A stretch of 49,525 bases of DNA from Chitinophagaceae bacterium (lineage in GTDB: Bacteria > Bacteroidota > Bacteroidia > Chitinophagales > Chitinophagaceae), in contig CANGMZ010000009.1 in assembly GCA_947454715.1 (NCBI GenBank), forward strand, positions 1-49,525, in the 5' to 3' direction. Below the pieces are notes generated by a model. That model searched no databases. It saw nothing but the letters and a program-made list of their open reading frames with translations, and had not been told where the DNA came from. Shown in pieces: positions 18,591 to 26,783 of this stretch (positions are counted from its first letter, which is position 1; each line of letters begins with the position of its first letter). The position numbers and the translations under genes were made by a program.

Positions 18591-19355
18591 TTATTTATAT
18601 TGCTCATACTGGAAGTCATAAACCTCCGTTTTGAGAGCACCGGCAGTATCTGCTATTACAGCTGTTGTGCGGGTGATTTTATTGTCTGCATCAATCACAT
18701 AGTCTACAGTAGTGGTCTGATATGGGCTTACCGTATGCCAGATCAGATTATCATTCTGATAGAAGTTATAACCATATTTCAGGAAAGAGGTGATTTGCAG
18801 GTAATCTCCCGGGCGATTGAACTTATCTGTATAATATGTGTAATCTATATTCTTTGCCGGATCAGCAGAGTATGTAGCTTTCAGCAGGTTAGCATTATAA
18901 GAAGTGTACAAGTAATTATCTCCATTGCTAAATGTTCTGCGGGAAACTAATTTACCTATATAGTCATAAGAGGTAGCACCTGCAGGCTCATGTGTAACGC
19001 TGATAAGTCCTTTTTGGTCAGTTATGAAAGTGTCAATTTCTATAATTGTAGCCAGGTTTACATAACGGGTAGTATCAAAAATGCTGTCATTGCTGTAAGT
19101 AAGTGTACTAACAAGGTTAGATGAGCCATCATTTTTTACATGTATAATCTTCTGAACTCGGTTATAACCATCGTAAGAAAAGCTAAAAGTTTCGTTTAAG
19201 ATAGAAGATGAAGTAGAAGTTGTAGTTACACGTGTGAAGTTATTTATACGCATATTATCCGGGTAAGCATGCAGCGGATGTGTTTTCTTACAGGATATAA
19301 AAATAGAGACTGATATAAATATAAGCACCGAAAAACGGAGGAATTGCTTGTTCAT
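18591..19355 (-). CDS. Putative lipoprotein of unknown function
   Basis: About 254 residues from ATG 19355. The N-terminus MNKQFLRFSVLIFISVSIFISCKK is a type II signal peptide with a lipobox-like SIFISC; acylation would occur at the Cys. The mature part is rich in Ser, Thr, Tyr and Asp and has YD-like strand motifs (FSYDGYNRVQKI, TYSNDSIFDT, YDYIGKLVSRR), resembling the beta-rich DUF4595/RHS-like lipoproteins common in Bacteroidota. No catalytic motif is visible. A -7 element at 19383-19390 sets the start; an in-frame codon at 19412 lies upstream of that promoter. The partner genes on either side are not functionally informative. Confidence 0.75.
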   Translation of the reverse strand: MNKQFLRFSVLIFISVSIFISCKKTHPLHAYPDNMRINNFTRVTTTSTSSSILNETFSFSYDGYNRVQKIIHVKNDGSSNLVSTLTYSNDSIFDTTRYVNLATIIEIDTFITDQKGLISVTHEPAGATSYDYIGKLVSRRTFSNGDNYLYTSYNANLLKATYSADPAKNIDYTYYTDKFNRPGDYLQITSFLKYGYNFYQNDNLIWHTVSPYQTTTVDYVIDADNKITRTTAVIADTAGALKTEVYDFQYEQYK

Positions 19356-19382
19356 ATAACGAGTGTTTTTTATGCGCGAAGT

Positions 19383-19390
19383 CAAAAATA
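19383..19390 (-). promoter_or_regulatory. -7 promoter element for the lipoprotein gene
   Basis: The minus strand reads TATTTTTG, matching TAnnTTTG, 27 bases before ATG 19355. Confidence 0.5.
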
Positions 19391-19439
19391 ATAAATGCGT
19401 ATCAATATCCAAGATTTGATGGTATAAAAATATGCTTAT

Positions 19440-20744
19440 TTATTTTAGTTCTTTCAAAAAGTCAATGATGAGGGTTACAATGTTATCAACATGATTCAGC
19501 GTTATTTCGCCCGCCTTGTCATAAATGTCATGATAGTAACCTTTCCCTCCATTGGTATATATAAAGAAGGAAGGCACTCCGGCTTCGCTAAAATGATAGT
19601 GATCACTGTTAGCGGCTTTGCCCCTGCTCTTTATTTGCGCTAGCAGATTATTGTCTTTATTGATTTTTTGCAGTTGCTCAAACTGCTTTGGATATTCAGT
19701 GGCATTTACAACCGTAATGCCATCAGTGGCATCACCCATAATATCAATATTGGTCAAAAACCTAATATTGCTTAGCGGCACTAACGGGTGCTTGGTAAAG
19801 TAGTCTGACCCCATCAGTCCGGCTTCTTCTCCGCTGAAAGAAATAAATAAAATGGAGTAGTGTTGTTTGTGGGTAGAAAAATACTTGGCCATATAGAGCA
19901 ACATCGCCGTTCCGCTGGCATTATCGCTGGCCCCCGGAAAAATGGCATTATTTCCCATCATACCCAGGTGATCGTAATGAGCTGTTATGGCAAGGAAGGT
20001 GTCCTTCACTTCGCCGCGCAGCACACCGACAATATTGTCACTTGTGGCATTTTTAAGGAGCACAGCATCTATATGTACAGAAATATTAGATATAGAGCCT
20101 TTAAAAAGACTGTCTTTTACATACACAACCGTGGCATGTGTGGTTTCTTGCGATACAGTCCAGATAAATTTTTCCTTTTGGGGTATTATGTAGCAACCCT
20201 TTGGTAGCACCATGGTAAAGAAGTGCTTCTTCAACCCCAAGAATGAACAAATAGAATCTACATGCTCCAGATAATACACTTTATTTACTGACCGGAAGGT
20301 TGCCAGTGTCCGTCGCCATTGCTCTTTATCTTTGATTGTAGCAAGATCCAGCTTTTCAAAACTCAGGTCGTTTCCGTGAAAAGCAGAACTACCGGCATCT
20401 ACAATATAATCCACTCCCGCAGTAAGCATTTGCCCGTTAAGGCGAATGTCCATTTGTCCCGGAAACGTATTTACAGGAAAGCTGTAAGACTGCAAGTATG
20501 ACCGTTTGCCGGCTATCGGTTTCAGGTGATACTTTTTGAATTCCTTTTTTATGTAGCGGGCCGCCTGTTGTCGGCCGTCTTTTACATATCCCCGGCCATG
20601 CATAGATGTATCTGCAAGTACAGCAATATGATGTTGCAGCCAGCTTTTTATTGCCGTATCACTTTCTGACTGCGCCCTGCTATAACTAACAGGTAACAGC
20701 AATAGAAACAGAACAATAGAAATAGATCTGTACAGGTGGCGCAT
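19440..20744 (-). CDS. Secreted M28 family zinc aminopeptidase
   Basis: A 434-residue exported metallopeptidase. A signal peptide (1-24, ending SRAQ) precedes an N-terminal domain and a C-terminal M28 domain. The zinc-site motifs are in family order: TAHYDHLG (H256), GASDNASG (D274), SGEEAGLMG (E306-E307), NIDIMGD and a final YYHDIYD. The family removes N-terminal amino acids using two zinc ions. All ligands look present, so it should be active. It probably works in the periplasm or outside the cell on peptides. Its -7 element sits directly after the cyanophycinase stop, so the two are probably separate but adjacent transcripts. Confidence 0.92.
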   Translation of the reverse strand: MRHLYRSISIVLFLLLLPVSYSRAQSESDTAIKSWLQHHIAVLADTSMHGRGYVKDGRQQAARYIKKEFKKYHLKPIAGKRSYLQSYSFPVNTFPGQMDIRLNGQMLTAGVDYIVDAGSSAFHGNDLSFEKLDLATIKDKEQWRRTLATFRSVNKVYYLEHVDSICSFLGLKKHFFTMVLPKGCYIIPQKEKFIWTVSQETTHATVVYVKDSLFKGSISNISVHIDAVLLKNATSDNIVGVLRGEVKDTFLAITAHYDHLGMMGNNAIFPGASDNASGTAMLLYMAKYFSTHKQHYSILFISFSGEEAGLMGSDYFTKHPLVPLSNIRFLTNIDIMGDATDGITVVNATEYPKQFEQLQKINKDNNLLAQIKSRGKAANSDHYHFSEAGVPSFFIYTNGGKGYYHDIYDKAGEITLNHVDNIVTLIIDFLKELK

Positions 20745-20784
20745 AATGTAAAATCGAGCTCAGTTAAATATAGTCGATTCCGGT

Positions 20785-20792
20785 CAAAAATA
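20785..20792 (-). promoter_or_regulatory. -7 promoter element for the M28 peptidase gene
   Basis: The minus strand reads TATTTTTG, 40 bases before the ATG. It immediately follows the cyanophycinase stop codon. Confidence 0.45.
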
Positions 20793-21668
20793 TTAATCTT
20801 CGTCGCTAACTATTATTTCGCTGCCTTCATATTTACGTGTCTTCAGGTTATATACATCTCCCTTAGACATGATATGAACGATAATGTTCTCTACAGATAT
20901 AGGTGCGCCAAATTTGATGTCAGCAATATTGTTGTATTCGATATTTCTGCCATCAATAATGATTACACTACCAGAGCCAATGGCCTTCATGCTGTAACCA
21001 TCAGAAACAACTACGCCGGTATCTTCACCAAGACCAATGCCTATTGCGCCGGGTTGTGCTGCTACGGCTTGCGCCAGTCTGTTGAACCGACCACGTTTAT
21101 CAAAGTGTGTATCAATGATCACATTCTGCAAAAAGCCCAGACCTGTAGTTATCTTCACTTCCCCTTTCAGGTGCGCCAATGCGGCACTGCCCTCATAGAT
21201 CATGGTATTGCTCATGGCCATTGCGCCTGCGCTAGTACCGCCTATAGGGAAGTTTTCGTTTTCGTAACGCTCTTTCAGTATATCTAAAAACTCAGTACCG
21301 CCAAAAATAGAGGATAGTCTTAATTGGTTGCCACCGGAGAACATGATGCAATTACAAGCTCTGAGTCGCTCAAGGTTTTCAGGTAGCGATGCGTCTTCGC
21401 GATTGCGTATGCGCATGTGCCCAACATTAGTGCAACCTAGTTTGCTGAATGCATCCTTATAATTCTCCGCCACCTCGTCAGGTATAGATGATGCTGTTGT
21501 AATTACCTCTACCGTAGGGTTTTGTTCCGGTATCAGGCTTACAATATTTTTAAGTATGCCAAGTTCAAAGAAATTAAGACGGTTTCTCTGCACAATACCT
21601 TTTTCTAGGTCTGTTCCCTTATCTTCTGCTCCGCCTACTGCAATTAAATGTCCTTTTGGATATGTCAC
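20793..21668 (-). CDS. cphB: Cyanophycinase (peptidase S51)
   Basis: A 291-residue serine hydrolase of the CphB type, which cuts cyanophycin (multi-L-arginyl-poly-L-aspartate) to beta-Asp-Arg dipeptides. The nucleophile elbow is GGTSAGAMAMS with S146. Also seen are the substrate-region motif FSGGNQLRL (110-118) and DTHFDKRGRFNRL (186-198). Length is normal for intracellular CphB, and no signal peptide is present, so it is cytoplasmic. No cyanophycin synthetase (cphA) or isoaspartyl peptidase is in the window, so it may serve imported polymer or a synthetase elsewhere. A -7 element precedes it. It is divergent from the L,D-transpeptidase gene. Confidence 0.93.
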   Translation of the reverse strand: MTYPKGHLIAVGGAEDKGTDLEKGIVQRNRLNFFELGILKNIVSLIPEQNPTVEVITTASSIPDEVAENYKDAFSKLGCTNVGHMRIRNREDASLPENLERLRACNCIMFSGGNQLRLSSIFGGTEFLDILKERYENENFPIGGTSAGAMAMSNTMIYEGSAALAHLKGEVKITTGLGFLQNVIIDTHFDKRGRFNRLAQAVAAQPGAIGIGLGEDTGVVVSDGYSMKAIGSGSVIIIDGRNIEYNNIADIKFGAPISVENIIVHIMSKGDVYNLKTRKYEGSEIIVSDED

Positions 21669-21696
21669 TAATTGTTCGTTTTAAAAATAGAAACCG

Positions 21697-21704
21697 CAAA
21701 CTTA
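21697..21704 (-). promoter_or_regulatory. -7 promoter element for cphB
   Basis: The minus strand reads TAAGTTTG, a full TAnnTTTG match, 28 bases before the cphB ATG. Confidence 0.55.
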
Positions 21705-21865
21705 ATTAACATTTTGGTGAATAACAGGTTTTGCACCTATATATACTCGTTTTATTACTAACAAAAAACAAACTTATGTGCATTGATTATGATTCTGTTT
21801 TCATGTATCGCCATGCTTTACTATTTTTAATAGCTACTAAAACAACGGGTTTTATAAAAAAACTA

Positions 21866-21873
21866 TAGTTTCG
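21866..21873 (+). promoter_or_regulatory. Possible weak -7 element for the L,D-transpeptidase gene
   Basis: TAGTTTCG differs from TAnnTTTG at one position and lies 24 bases before ATG 21898. Confidence 0.3.
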
Positions 21874-21897
21874 CCCTGTTATAATTGTCTGGTTTAT

Positions 21898-22644
21898 ATG
21901 ATAACGAACAGTTACAGATACAGTGTTTATATGATAAGGTTATGCTTATGTATAGGCGCATGTCTGTTGGCTGCAAATACTTGGGCACAAACAAAGTCCC
22001 CGCAACAAACCACAGAGCCACCTAAGCAAATAGCCATACCCAAAAATCTAAGGGTAGTTGAAGAGTACAAAGATGATAAAGGTAACTTGGTGAGGGTAAT
22101 ACAGTATGAACAAAATCACATGCGTATTACGGAGACCATTACCCGCCCGCCATTACCCGCAATTAATTTGCATAAACCGATAAATGGCGATACACTGAAC
22201 AAAGATTCTGTATTGGTGATGGTGAGTAAATCTAAATACAGGGTAGAGGTTTACTATAAACGCAAGATGGTCAGGTCTTATATTGCTGTGTTTGGTCCTC
22301 GCCCGCTTGAGAATAAATGCAGAGAAGGTGACCGCTGTACCCCGGAAGGTGCATTCAAGATAAAAAGCAAAAACCCGGCATCGCAATACAATAAGTTCAT
22401 GTTGCTCGATTATCCTAATGACTCATCTGTGGTGCGCTTCAATGCGCTCAAAAAAAGTGGCGATGTGCCATCTGGTGCTCGTATGGGAGGTAATGTTGGT
22501 ATTCATGGGGTATGGAAGGGAGGTGATGATATGGTAGAAATGGGGGTGGGCTGGACAGATGGTTGTGTGGCATTGAAGAACAAAGACATTGATGAGTTAT
22601 ATTCATTTGTGGGGGTGGGAACAAAGGTTTTGATAAGAAAATAA
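21898..22644 (+). CDS. Exported L,D-transpeptidase (YkuD family)
   Basis: A 248-residue YkuD-domain protein. A signal sequence (LCLCIGACLLAANTWAQ) follows the start; an internal ATG at 21931 is an alternative and would remove 11 residues. The catalytic domain covers about residues 100-247. It contains H203 in GIHGVW and the nucleophile C223 in WTDGCVALKNKD. The classical SHGC(I/V)R motif is altered to TDGCVA, as in the YafK-like branch of the family. Likely function: peptidoglycan cross-linking or attachment of proteins to the wall, in the periplasm. It is divergent from cphB. It is not obviously part of an operon. A hairpin follows downstream. Confidence 0.9.
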   Translation: MITNSYRYSVYMIRLCLCIGACLLAANTWAQTKSPQQTTEPPKQIAIPKNLRVVEEYKDDKGNLVRVIQYEQNHMRITETITRPPLPAINLHKPINGDTLNKDSVLVMVSKSKYRVEVYYKRKMVRSYIAVFGPRPLENKCREGDRCTPEGAFKIKSKNPASQYNKFMLLDYPNDSSVVRFNALKKSGDVPSGARMGGNVGIHGVWKGGDDMVEMGVGWTDGCVALKNKDIDELYSFVGVGTKVLIRK

Positions 22645-22682
22645 AATAATGTCTGTTGCAGAACAAGCATTTTTTGCCTTAA

Positions 22683-22721
22683 ATTTTAGTTGTCAGGTAA
22701 ATTATCCACCATAACTAAAAT
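22683..22721 (+). other. Inverted repeat downstream of the L,D-transpeptidase gene
   Basis: Perfect 9-bp arms ATTTTAGTT (22683-22691) and AACTAAAAT (22713-22721) separated by 21 bases. It could be a weak terminator or an RNA hairpin; there is no strong T-run. Confidence 0.35.
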
Positions 22722-22764
22722 GAATAAATGCCCTTCTATGGCTGTTTTCAGGCACAATAGCCGT

Positions 22765-22816
22765 TATCTTTGTTGATATTTATTTGGTTTGCGCATTTCT
22801 GCGCTTGTTACCTTTG
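22765..22816 (+). promoter_or_regulatory. Two tandem -7 elements before the 101-aa gene
   Basis: TATCTTTG (22765-22772) and TACCTTTG (22809-22816) both match TAnnTTTG. TTTG sequences at 22783 and 22788 lie at suitable distances upstream of the second one for a -33 element. Both support ATG 22839 as the start. Confidence 0.55.
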
Positions 22817-22838
22817 TGGTATAAACCCTGTTTTTCTA

Positions 22839-23144
22839 ATGCGTGGTCAGAAATTGTTTAAAGATGTGATAAGAGCCGGCGAGGCAGTTACTGAAGGAAG
22901 AGGCAGAAACGACTCGCTGCTCGCCCAAAGAAATGCGTGCCTGCTTGCCCGTTACTATTATTACGGACGGTATAAAGAAAGGTGCTATGAAGATATTTTA
23001 TCACTGCTGGTAAAAGAATTTTTTTTGTCATCCATTCGTATAAGTCGGTTGGTGCAACAAAACAGCAGTAAAATAAAGGAGCTGAAAGATAAAGAAATGT
23101 CCATTTATGAGCTGCAGCGCACATGGCCGCAGTATAAGTGGTAA
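22839..23144 (+). CDS. Small basic helical protein of unknown function, 101 aa
   Basis: A 101-residue protein starting MRGQKLFKDVIRAGEAV. It is rich in Arg, Lys, Tyr and Leu and predicted helical (SLLAQRNACLLARYYYYGRYKERCYEDIL, then a second amphipathic segment FFLSSIRISRLVQQNSSKIKEL). The second segment resembles a DNA-binding recognition helix, as in phage Mor-like activators, but I cannot make a confident family call. It has no signal peptide or membrane span. It reads toward the MerR-type gene 31 bases downstream, so both may form one unit. A start within the upstream promoter elements is excluded; ATG 22839 fits. Confidence 0.7.
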   Translation: MRGQKLFKDVIRAGEAVTEGRGRNDSLLAQRNACLLARYYYYGRYKERCYEDILSLLVKEFFLSSIRISRLVQQNSSKIKELKDKEMSIYELQRTWPQYKW

Positions 23145-23175
23145 TCTATAAAAAACTATTTTGTAACTTGTATCC

Positions 23176-23823
23176 ATGAGCAGCGAACGTATCATAACCT
23201 TATTTGGTGAGGAGGTAATACCTGAACAGGTAAAAGCAGCAGGTAAGAGCCGCGCCAAAAAGAAATCAGAGGAACAATCTGACGATGATTCTGTAGAAGA
23301 GAAAGGCGCACATTCTGAAAACGAAGGTGCTGAACAGCCTATTGCCGATGCCCCACAACCAATAACTGTGTTGGCTCCGGAAGTAGTTAATGCCGAAGCT
23401 GCAACAAATACGCCTGAGGTAGATACCAATGTACCCGCAGATGACAAAAAGAAAATAAAACTACCTAAAGCAGAAACGAAGCCTGCTGAACTACCGGAAG
23501 ACTGGAAGGGCGACAAACAATATTTTACTATTGGTGAGGTGGCAGATTTGTTTAAAGTCAAGACATCGCATATTCGTTTCTGGACAAACGAATTCAAGCT
23601 GAAAGTGCGCACAACACGCAAGGGTGATAGGCTATATACAAATGAGCAGATCAGAGAGCTTAGAGCCATTCACCACTTGGTGAAGGAAAGAGGGTTTACC
23701 CTCACCGGAGCAAAAGCAAAGCTGAAAGCACAGAATAATATGGATGTGGAAACGGTTGATCTGAAAAAATCACTCCTTCAATTACGTAATAAGTTATTGG
23801 CTATCAAGAACCAACTGAAATAA
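23176..23823 (+). CDS. MerR-type transcriptional regulator with long acidic N-terminal linker
   Basis: A 215-residue regulator. The MerR winged helix-turn-helix lies at about 116-185, with YFTIGEVADLFKVKTSHIRFW, the wing RKGDRLYTNEQIRELRAI and HHLVKERGFTLTGAKAKL. A short C-terminal helix (LLQLRNKLLAIKNQL) could dimerise it. The first 115 residues are low in complexity and rich in Glu, Asp, Ala, Pro and Lys, so probably disordered; most MerR proteins instead begin with the HTH. No effector-binding domain or metal-binding cysteines are seen. It follows the 101-aa gene and is followed after six bases by a thioredoxin-fold gene. Ligand and targets are unknown. Confidence 0.85.
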   Translation: MSSERIITLFGEEVIPEQVKAAGKSRAKKKSEEQSDDDSVEEKGAHSENEGAEQPIADAPQPITVLAPEVVNAEAATNTPEVDTNVPADDKKKIKLPKAETKPAELPEDWKGDKQYFTIGEVADLFKVKTSHIRFWTNEFKLKVRTTRKGDRLYTNEQIRELRAIHHLVKERGFTLTGAKAKLKAQNNMDVETVDLKKSLLQLRNKLLAIKNQLK

Positions 23824-23829
23824 ACGACC

Positions 23830-24357
23830 ATGAGAAAGCTGGCTATAATAGCATTATCAATGATGAGCATGAACACACAAGCACAAGTGAAGATAAACCA
23901 CTTTATAACCAGCAAGGATAGTGTGGACGGAGGATTGATTTTTAAAGGAGAACTGGATTTTCCCATATTGAATACTGAGCCCACATTTGACTGGTTTAAG
24001 AAAGGTGTGGCGGAATATAAACCTAACACAGCCGATATAAAAAAGCTGGATCCCGCGCTAAAGCAATACAGCCTGGTGGTGGTGATGGGCACTTGGTGCG
24101 ACGATAGCCATAACTTAGTGCCCAAACTATACAAAGTGCTGAGTGACGCAAACTACCCGCTATCGCAGGTTACCATGTTTGGCGTTGACCGTGCTAAAGC
24201 CATTGGCGAAGGCAGGGAAAAAACCTATAACATTACCTACGTACCAGCCATCATCGTTTTTGATGGCACCAAAGAAATTGGCCGCATTACCGAAAGCGTA
24301 CAAACCAGTATAGAAGCAGATTTATTTGCTATAATAGATAAGTACAAAAAGAACTGA
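23830..24357 (+). CDS. Secreted thioredoxin-fold protein with a CxxS motif
   Basis: A 175-residue exported protein. The N-terminus (MRKLAIIALSMMSMNTQAQ) is a Sec signal peptide. The thioredoxin-like domain contains VVVMGTWCDDSHNLVPK, where C90 is kept and the second cysteine of CxxC is S93. The cis-Pro loop is YNITYVPAIIVF. Proteins with CxxS are typically disulfide isomerase- or trapping-like, or have lost redox activity, so classical reductase function is unlikely. It starts six bases after the MerR-type stop, in the same direction, which suggests co-transcription. The substrate is unknown. Confidence 0.82.
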   Translation: MRKLAIIALSMMSMNTQAQVKINHFITSKDSVDGGLIFKGELDFPILNTEPTFDWFKKGVAEYKPNTADIKKLDPALKQYSLVVVMGTWCDDSHNLVPKLYKVLSDANYPLSQVTMFGVDRAKAIGEGREKTYNITYVPAIIVFDGTKEIGRITESVQTSIEADLFAIIDKYKKN

Positions 24358-24382
24358 TATTTCAGTTTAGTGCCTAAACAAT

Positions 24383-24390
24383 TACTTTTG
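24383..24390 (+). promoter_or_regulatory. -7 promoter element for hutH
   Basis: TACTTTTG matches TAnnTTTG and lies 17 bases before ATG 24408. Confidence 0.55.
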
Positions 24391-24407
24391 TCTCCTCAAT
24401 TATAATT

Positions 24408-25892
24408 ATGGAATTACCGGAACATATATCCATTGACTTTTTTAAGAAGATGCAGGATAAGTTGTCATTATCTGCAGCAGCTACAGGGCGCATAGATCAC
24501 AACCGCGCATACCTCGACAATATTTTACAACAGGGCAATACCTATTATGGTATCAATACAGGCTTTGGTTCGCTTTGCAATGTGCGTATCAAAGACGATG
24601 AATTGTCTCAACTTCAGGAAAACCTTGTTTGTTCTCATGCCTGCGGTATGGGCGATGAGGTGCCGGAAGAGATTGTTCGCCTGATGTTGTTGCTTAAAGT
24701 ACATGGCCTTAGTCAGGGTTATAGTGGCGTTCGCACAGAAATAGTGCAGCGTCTTGCCGATTTTTATAATCATGGTATTTCTCCGCGTGTATACGAATTA
24801 GGTTCATTGGGCGCTTCCGGTGATTTAGCACCTTTGGCACATCTTTGCTTGCCTATATTGGGTAAGGGCGAAGTGCGCTATAAAGGTGAAATAATGCCGG
24901 CAATGAAAGCGCTTGATATGGTAGGTCTTAAACCTATGAGCCTTGCCGCAAAAGAAGGGTTGGCATTGTTGAATGGCACTCAGTTCATGAGTTCATATAT
25001 TACTTGGTCTCTTACTCAGGCTAAGCGCCTGCAGGTATGGGCCGATGTGATTGGTGCACTTTCTGCCGATGCGTTTATGGCTAAGAACGAACCGTTCCGC
25101 CATGCCATACACCGTGTGCGCCCGCACAAGGGTCAGATAGCAACGGCGCAAAGAATATTGAATTTATTAGCGGATAGCGAGATACAAAACACACCTAAAG
25201 AGCAGGTACAAGATCCGTACTCTTTCCGTTGTATGCCACAGGTGCATGGTGCAACAAAAGATGTAGTTGATATGGCTGCCGGTGTGGTAGAAACAGAGAT
25301 CAATTCTGTTACAGATAATCCTATTGTGTTTCATGATGAAGATGCTATTGTAAGCGGAGGTAATTTCCACGGTCAGCCATTAGCATTGCAGGCCGATTTT
25401 CTGGCTATTGCTATGGCAGAGCTAGGGAATATATCTGAGCGCAGAACATATTTGTTGGTGAGTGGTCAGCGCGGTTTACCGCCGTTCTTAGCTCCTGAGG
25501 CTGGGTTGAATAGTGGTTTTATGATCGCCCAGTATACTGCTGCGGCAATAGTAAGCCAGAGCAAACAATATTGTACCCCTGCATCGGTAGACAGCATTGT
25601 GAGCAGTAACGGTCAGGAAGACCATGTAAGTATGGGTGCTAATGCCGCAGTAAAACTGCGTAAGGTAATTATGAATGTGCAGCGTGTTTTGGCAATAGAA
25701 CTGCTTACAGCAGCACAGGCATTAGAATTCCGCAGACCAAAGAAAACATCTCCTGCATTGGAAAAATTAATGGTAGAGTTGAGAAAAACAACATCTTTCA
25801 TGGCAAAAGACACTATTTTACATGAAGGCATGATAGCTGCAGAACAATTCCTCAACCAGCATCCGGAAGATATTACAGGAATGAAATTTTAA
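24408..25892 (+). CDS. hutH: Histidine ammonia-lyase
   Basis: A 494-residue MIO-type lyase that converts L-histidine to urocanate and ammonia. The cofactor-forming triad is in LGSLGASGDLAPL (A136, S137, G138). Other active-site residues follow the family: Y47 in YYGINTGFG, H77 in CSHACGMG, the NGTQ motif, QDPYSFRCMPQVHG, NFHGQP, and E404 in the NGQEDHVSM motif. The His at position 77 and the Glu at 404 favour histidine over phenylalanine as substrate; tyrosine ammonia-lyase is less likely. No hutU, hutI or hutG gene is in the window. A small membrane protein gene follows four bases after the stop. Confidence 0.94.
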   Translation: MELPEHISIDFFKKMQDKLSLSAAATGRIDHNRAYLDNILQQGNTYYGINTGFGSLCNVRIKDDELSQLQENLVCSHACGMGDEVPEEIVRLMLLLKVHGLSQGYSGVRTEIVQRLADFYNHGISPRVYELGSLGASGDLAPLAHLCLPILGKGEVRYKGEIMPAMKALDMVGLKPMSLAAKEGLALLNGTQFMSSYITWSLTQAKRLQVWADVIGALSADAFMAKNEPFRHAIHRVRPHKGQIATAQRILNLLADSEIQNTPKEQVQDPYSFRCMPQVHGATKDVVDMAAGVVETEINSVTDNPIVFHDEDAIVSGGNFHGQPLALQADFLAIAMAELGNISERRTYLLVSGQRGLPPFLAPEAGLNSGFMIAQYTAAAIVSQSKQYCTPASVDSIVSSNGQEDHVSMGANAAVKLRKVIMNVQRVLAIELLTAAQALEFRRPKKTSPALEKLMVELRKTTSFMAKDTILHEGMIAAEQFLNQHPEDITGMKF

Positions 25893-25895
25893 ACA

Positions 25896-26117
25896 ATGAA
25901 GAAGCCGGGAGTAATAGTGTTAAAGCATCTGAGTCTTTGGTTATTGTTCTCGGCTGTTTATATGTTGTGTAGTGAATACATTACCAAGCTCTTGTTTTCC
26001 GGCATGGATTATGACGTAGAGCAATGGATAGTAACAACTATTGGTGGACTCGTGGTCATCTTTGTTATGATGGTGGTATTTTTAATCATTAATTTGAGAA
26101 GAGCACTCAGGTCATAG
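25896..26117 (+). CDS. Small two-span membrane protein of unknown function, 73 aa
   Basis: A 73-residue protein with two hydrophobic stretches (about 8-34 and 46-66), joined by a polar acidic loop (GMDYDVEQW), and a basic tail. The gene begins four bases after hutH and has no promoter element of its own, so co-transcription with hutH is likely. It has no recognised domain. A role in histidine or urocanate transport is conceivable by position only; it is too small for a known transporter. Confidence 0.7.
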   Translation: MKKPGVIVLKHLSLWLLFSAVYMLCSEYITKLLFSGMDYDVEQWIVTTIGGLVVIFVMMVVFLIINLRRALRS

Positions 26118-26139
26118 TCGAAGAAATTACATTCAGTAT

Positions 26140-26147
26140 TAACTTTG
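26140..26147 (+). promoter_or_regulatory. -7 promoter element for the methyltransferase-glycosyltransferase pair
   Basis: TAACTTTG, a full consensus match, ends 12 bases before ATG 26160. Confidence 0.55.
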
Positions 26148-26159
26148 TAAAAAAATGCT

Positions 26160-26777
26160 ATGTCACAGGAAAGGAAAGAACACTGGGATAATGTTTATGC
26201 AACAAAGCAGCCTCAGGAAGTGAGTTGGACTCAAGAGAAACCGCAAACATCTTTAGACTTCATACATAGTTTCAAAGTTGATAAGAAAGCCAGTATTATT
26301 GATATTGGAGGCGGTGATAGCAAGTTAGTAGATTACCTTATAGAGGAAGGGTTTGAAGACATTTCAGTATTAGATATTTCAGAAAAGGCACTCGAAAAAG
26401 CAAAACAGAGACTAGGGGAGAAAGCAGCTAAGGTGAACTGGATTGTATCTGATATCACAGAATTTACGCCTAAGAAGAAATATGATGTCTGGCACGACAG
26501 AGCTACATTTCATTTCTTAACTACAGCAACTCAGGTACAAAAGTACATGGACATTGCCCGTAATGCGGTGAAGAACTACATTACCATCGGTACATTTTCA
26601 AAGAACGGACCAAAAAAATGTAGTGGCTTAGATATTAAACAATACACAGAAAACGAACTGCAAGCTGAGTTAGTAAAAGGGTTTGAAAAGATAAAATGTA
26701 TTAACGAAGACCACGTTACTCCTTTCAACACAGTACAGAATTTTTTGTTTTGCAGCTTTAAGCGACAAAGTATATAA
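26160..26777 (+). CDS. Class I SAM-dependent methyltransferase
   Basis: A 205-residue methyltransferase of unknown substrate. It starts MSQERKEHWDNVYATKQPQEVSW, a common opening in this class. The SAM-binding motif I is ASIIDIGGGDSKLVDYL; the acidic motif II end is SVLDIS; motif III region is VSDITEF, followed by YDVWHDRATFHF. The Trp-rich start and small size fit the tellurite-resistance TehB/thiopurine-methyltransferase-like group. It lies six bases before a glycosyltransferase gene, so the two may act together, for example on a surface glycan. No signal peptide is seen, so it is cytoplasmic. Confidence 0.87.
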   Translation: MSQERKEHWDNVYATKQPQEVSWTQEKPQTSLDFIHSFKVDKKASIIDIGGGDSKLVDYLIEEGFEDISVLDISEKALEKAKQRLGEKAAKVNWIVSDITEFTPKKKYDVWHDRATFHFLTTATQVQKYMDIARNAVKNYITIGTFSKNGPKKCSGLDIKQYTENELQAELVKGFEKIKCINEDHVTPFNTVQNFLFCSFKRQSI

Positions 26778-26783
26778 CAACAA

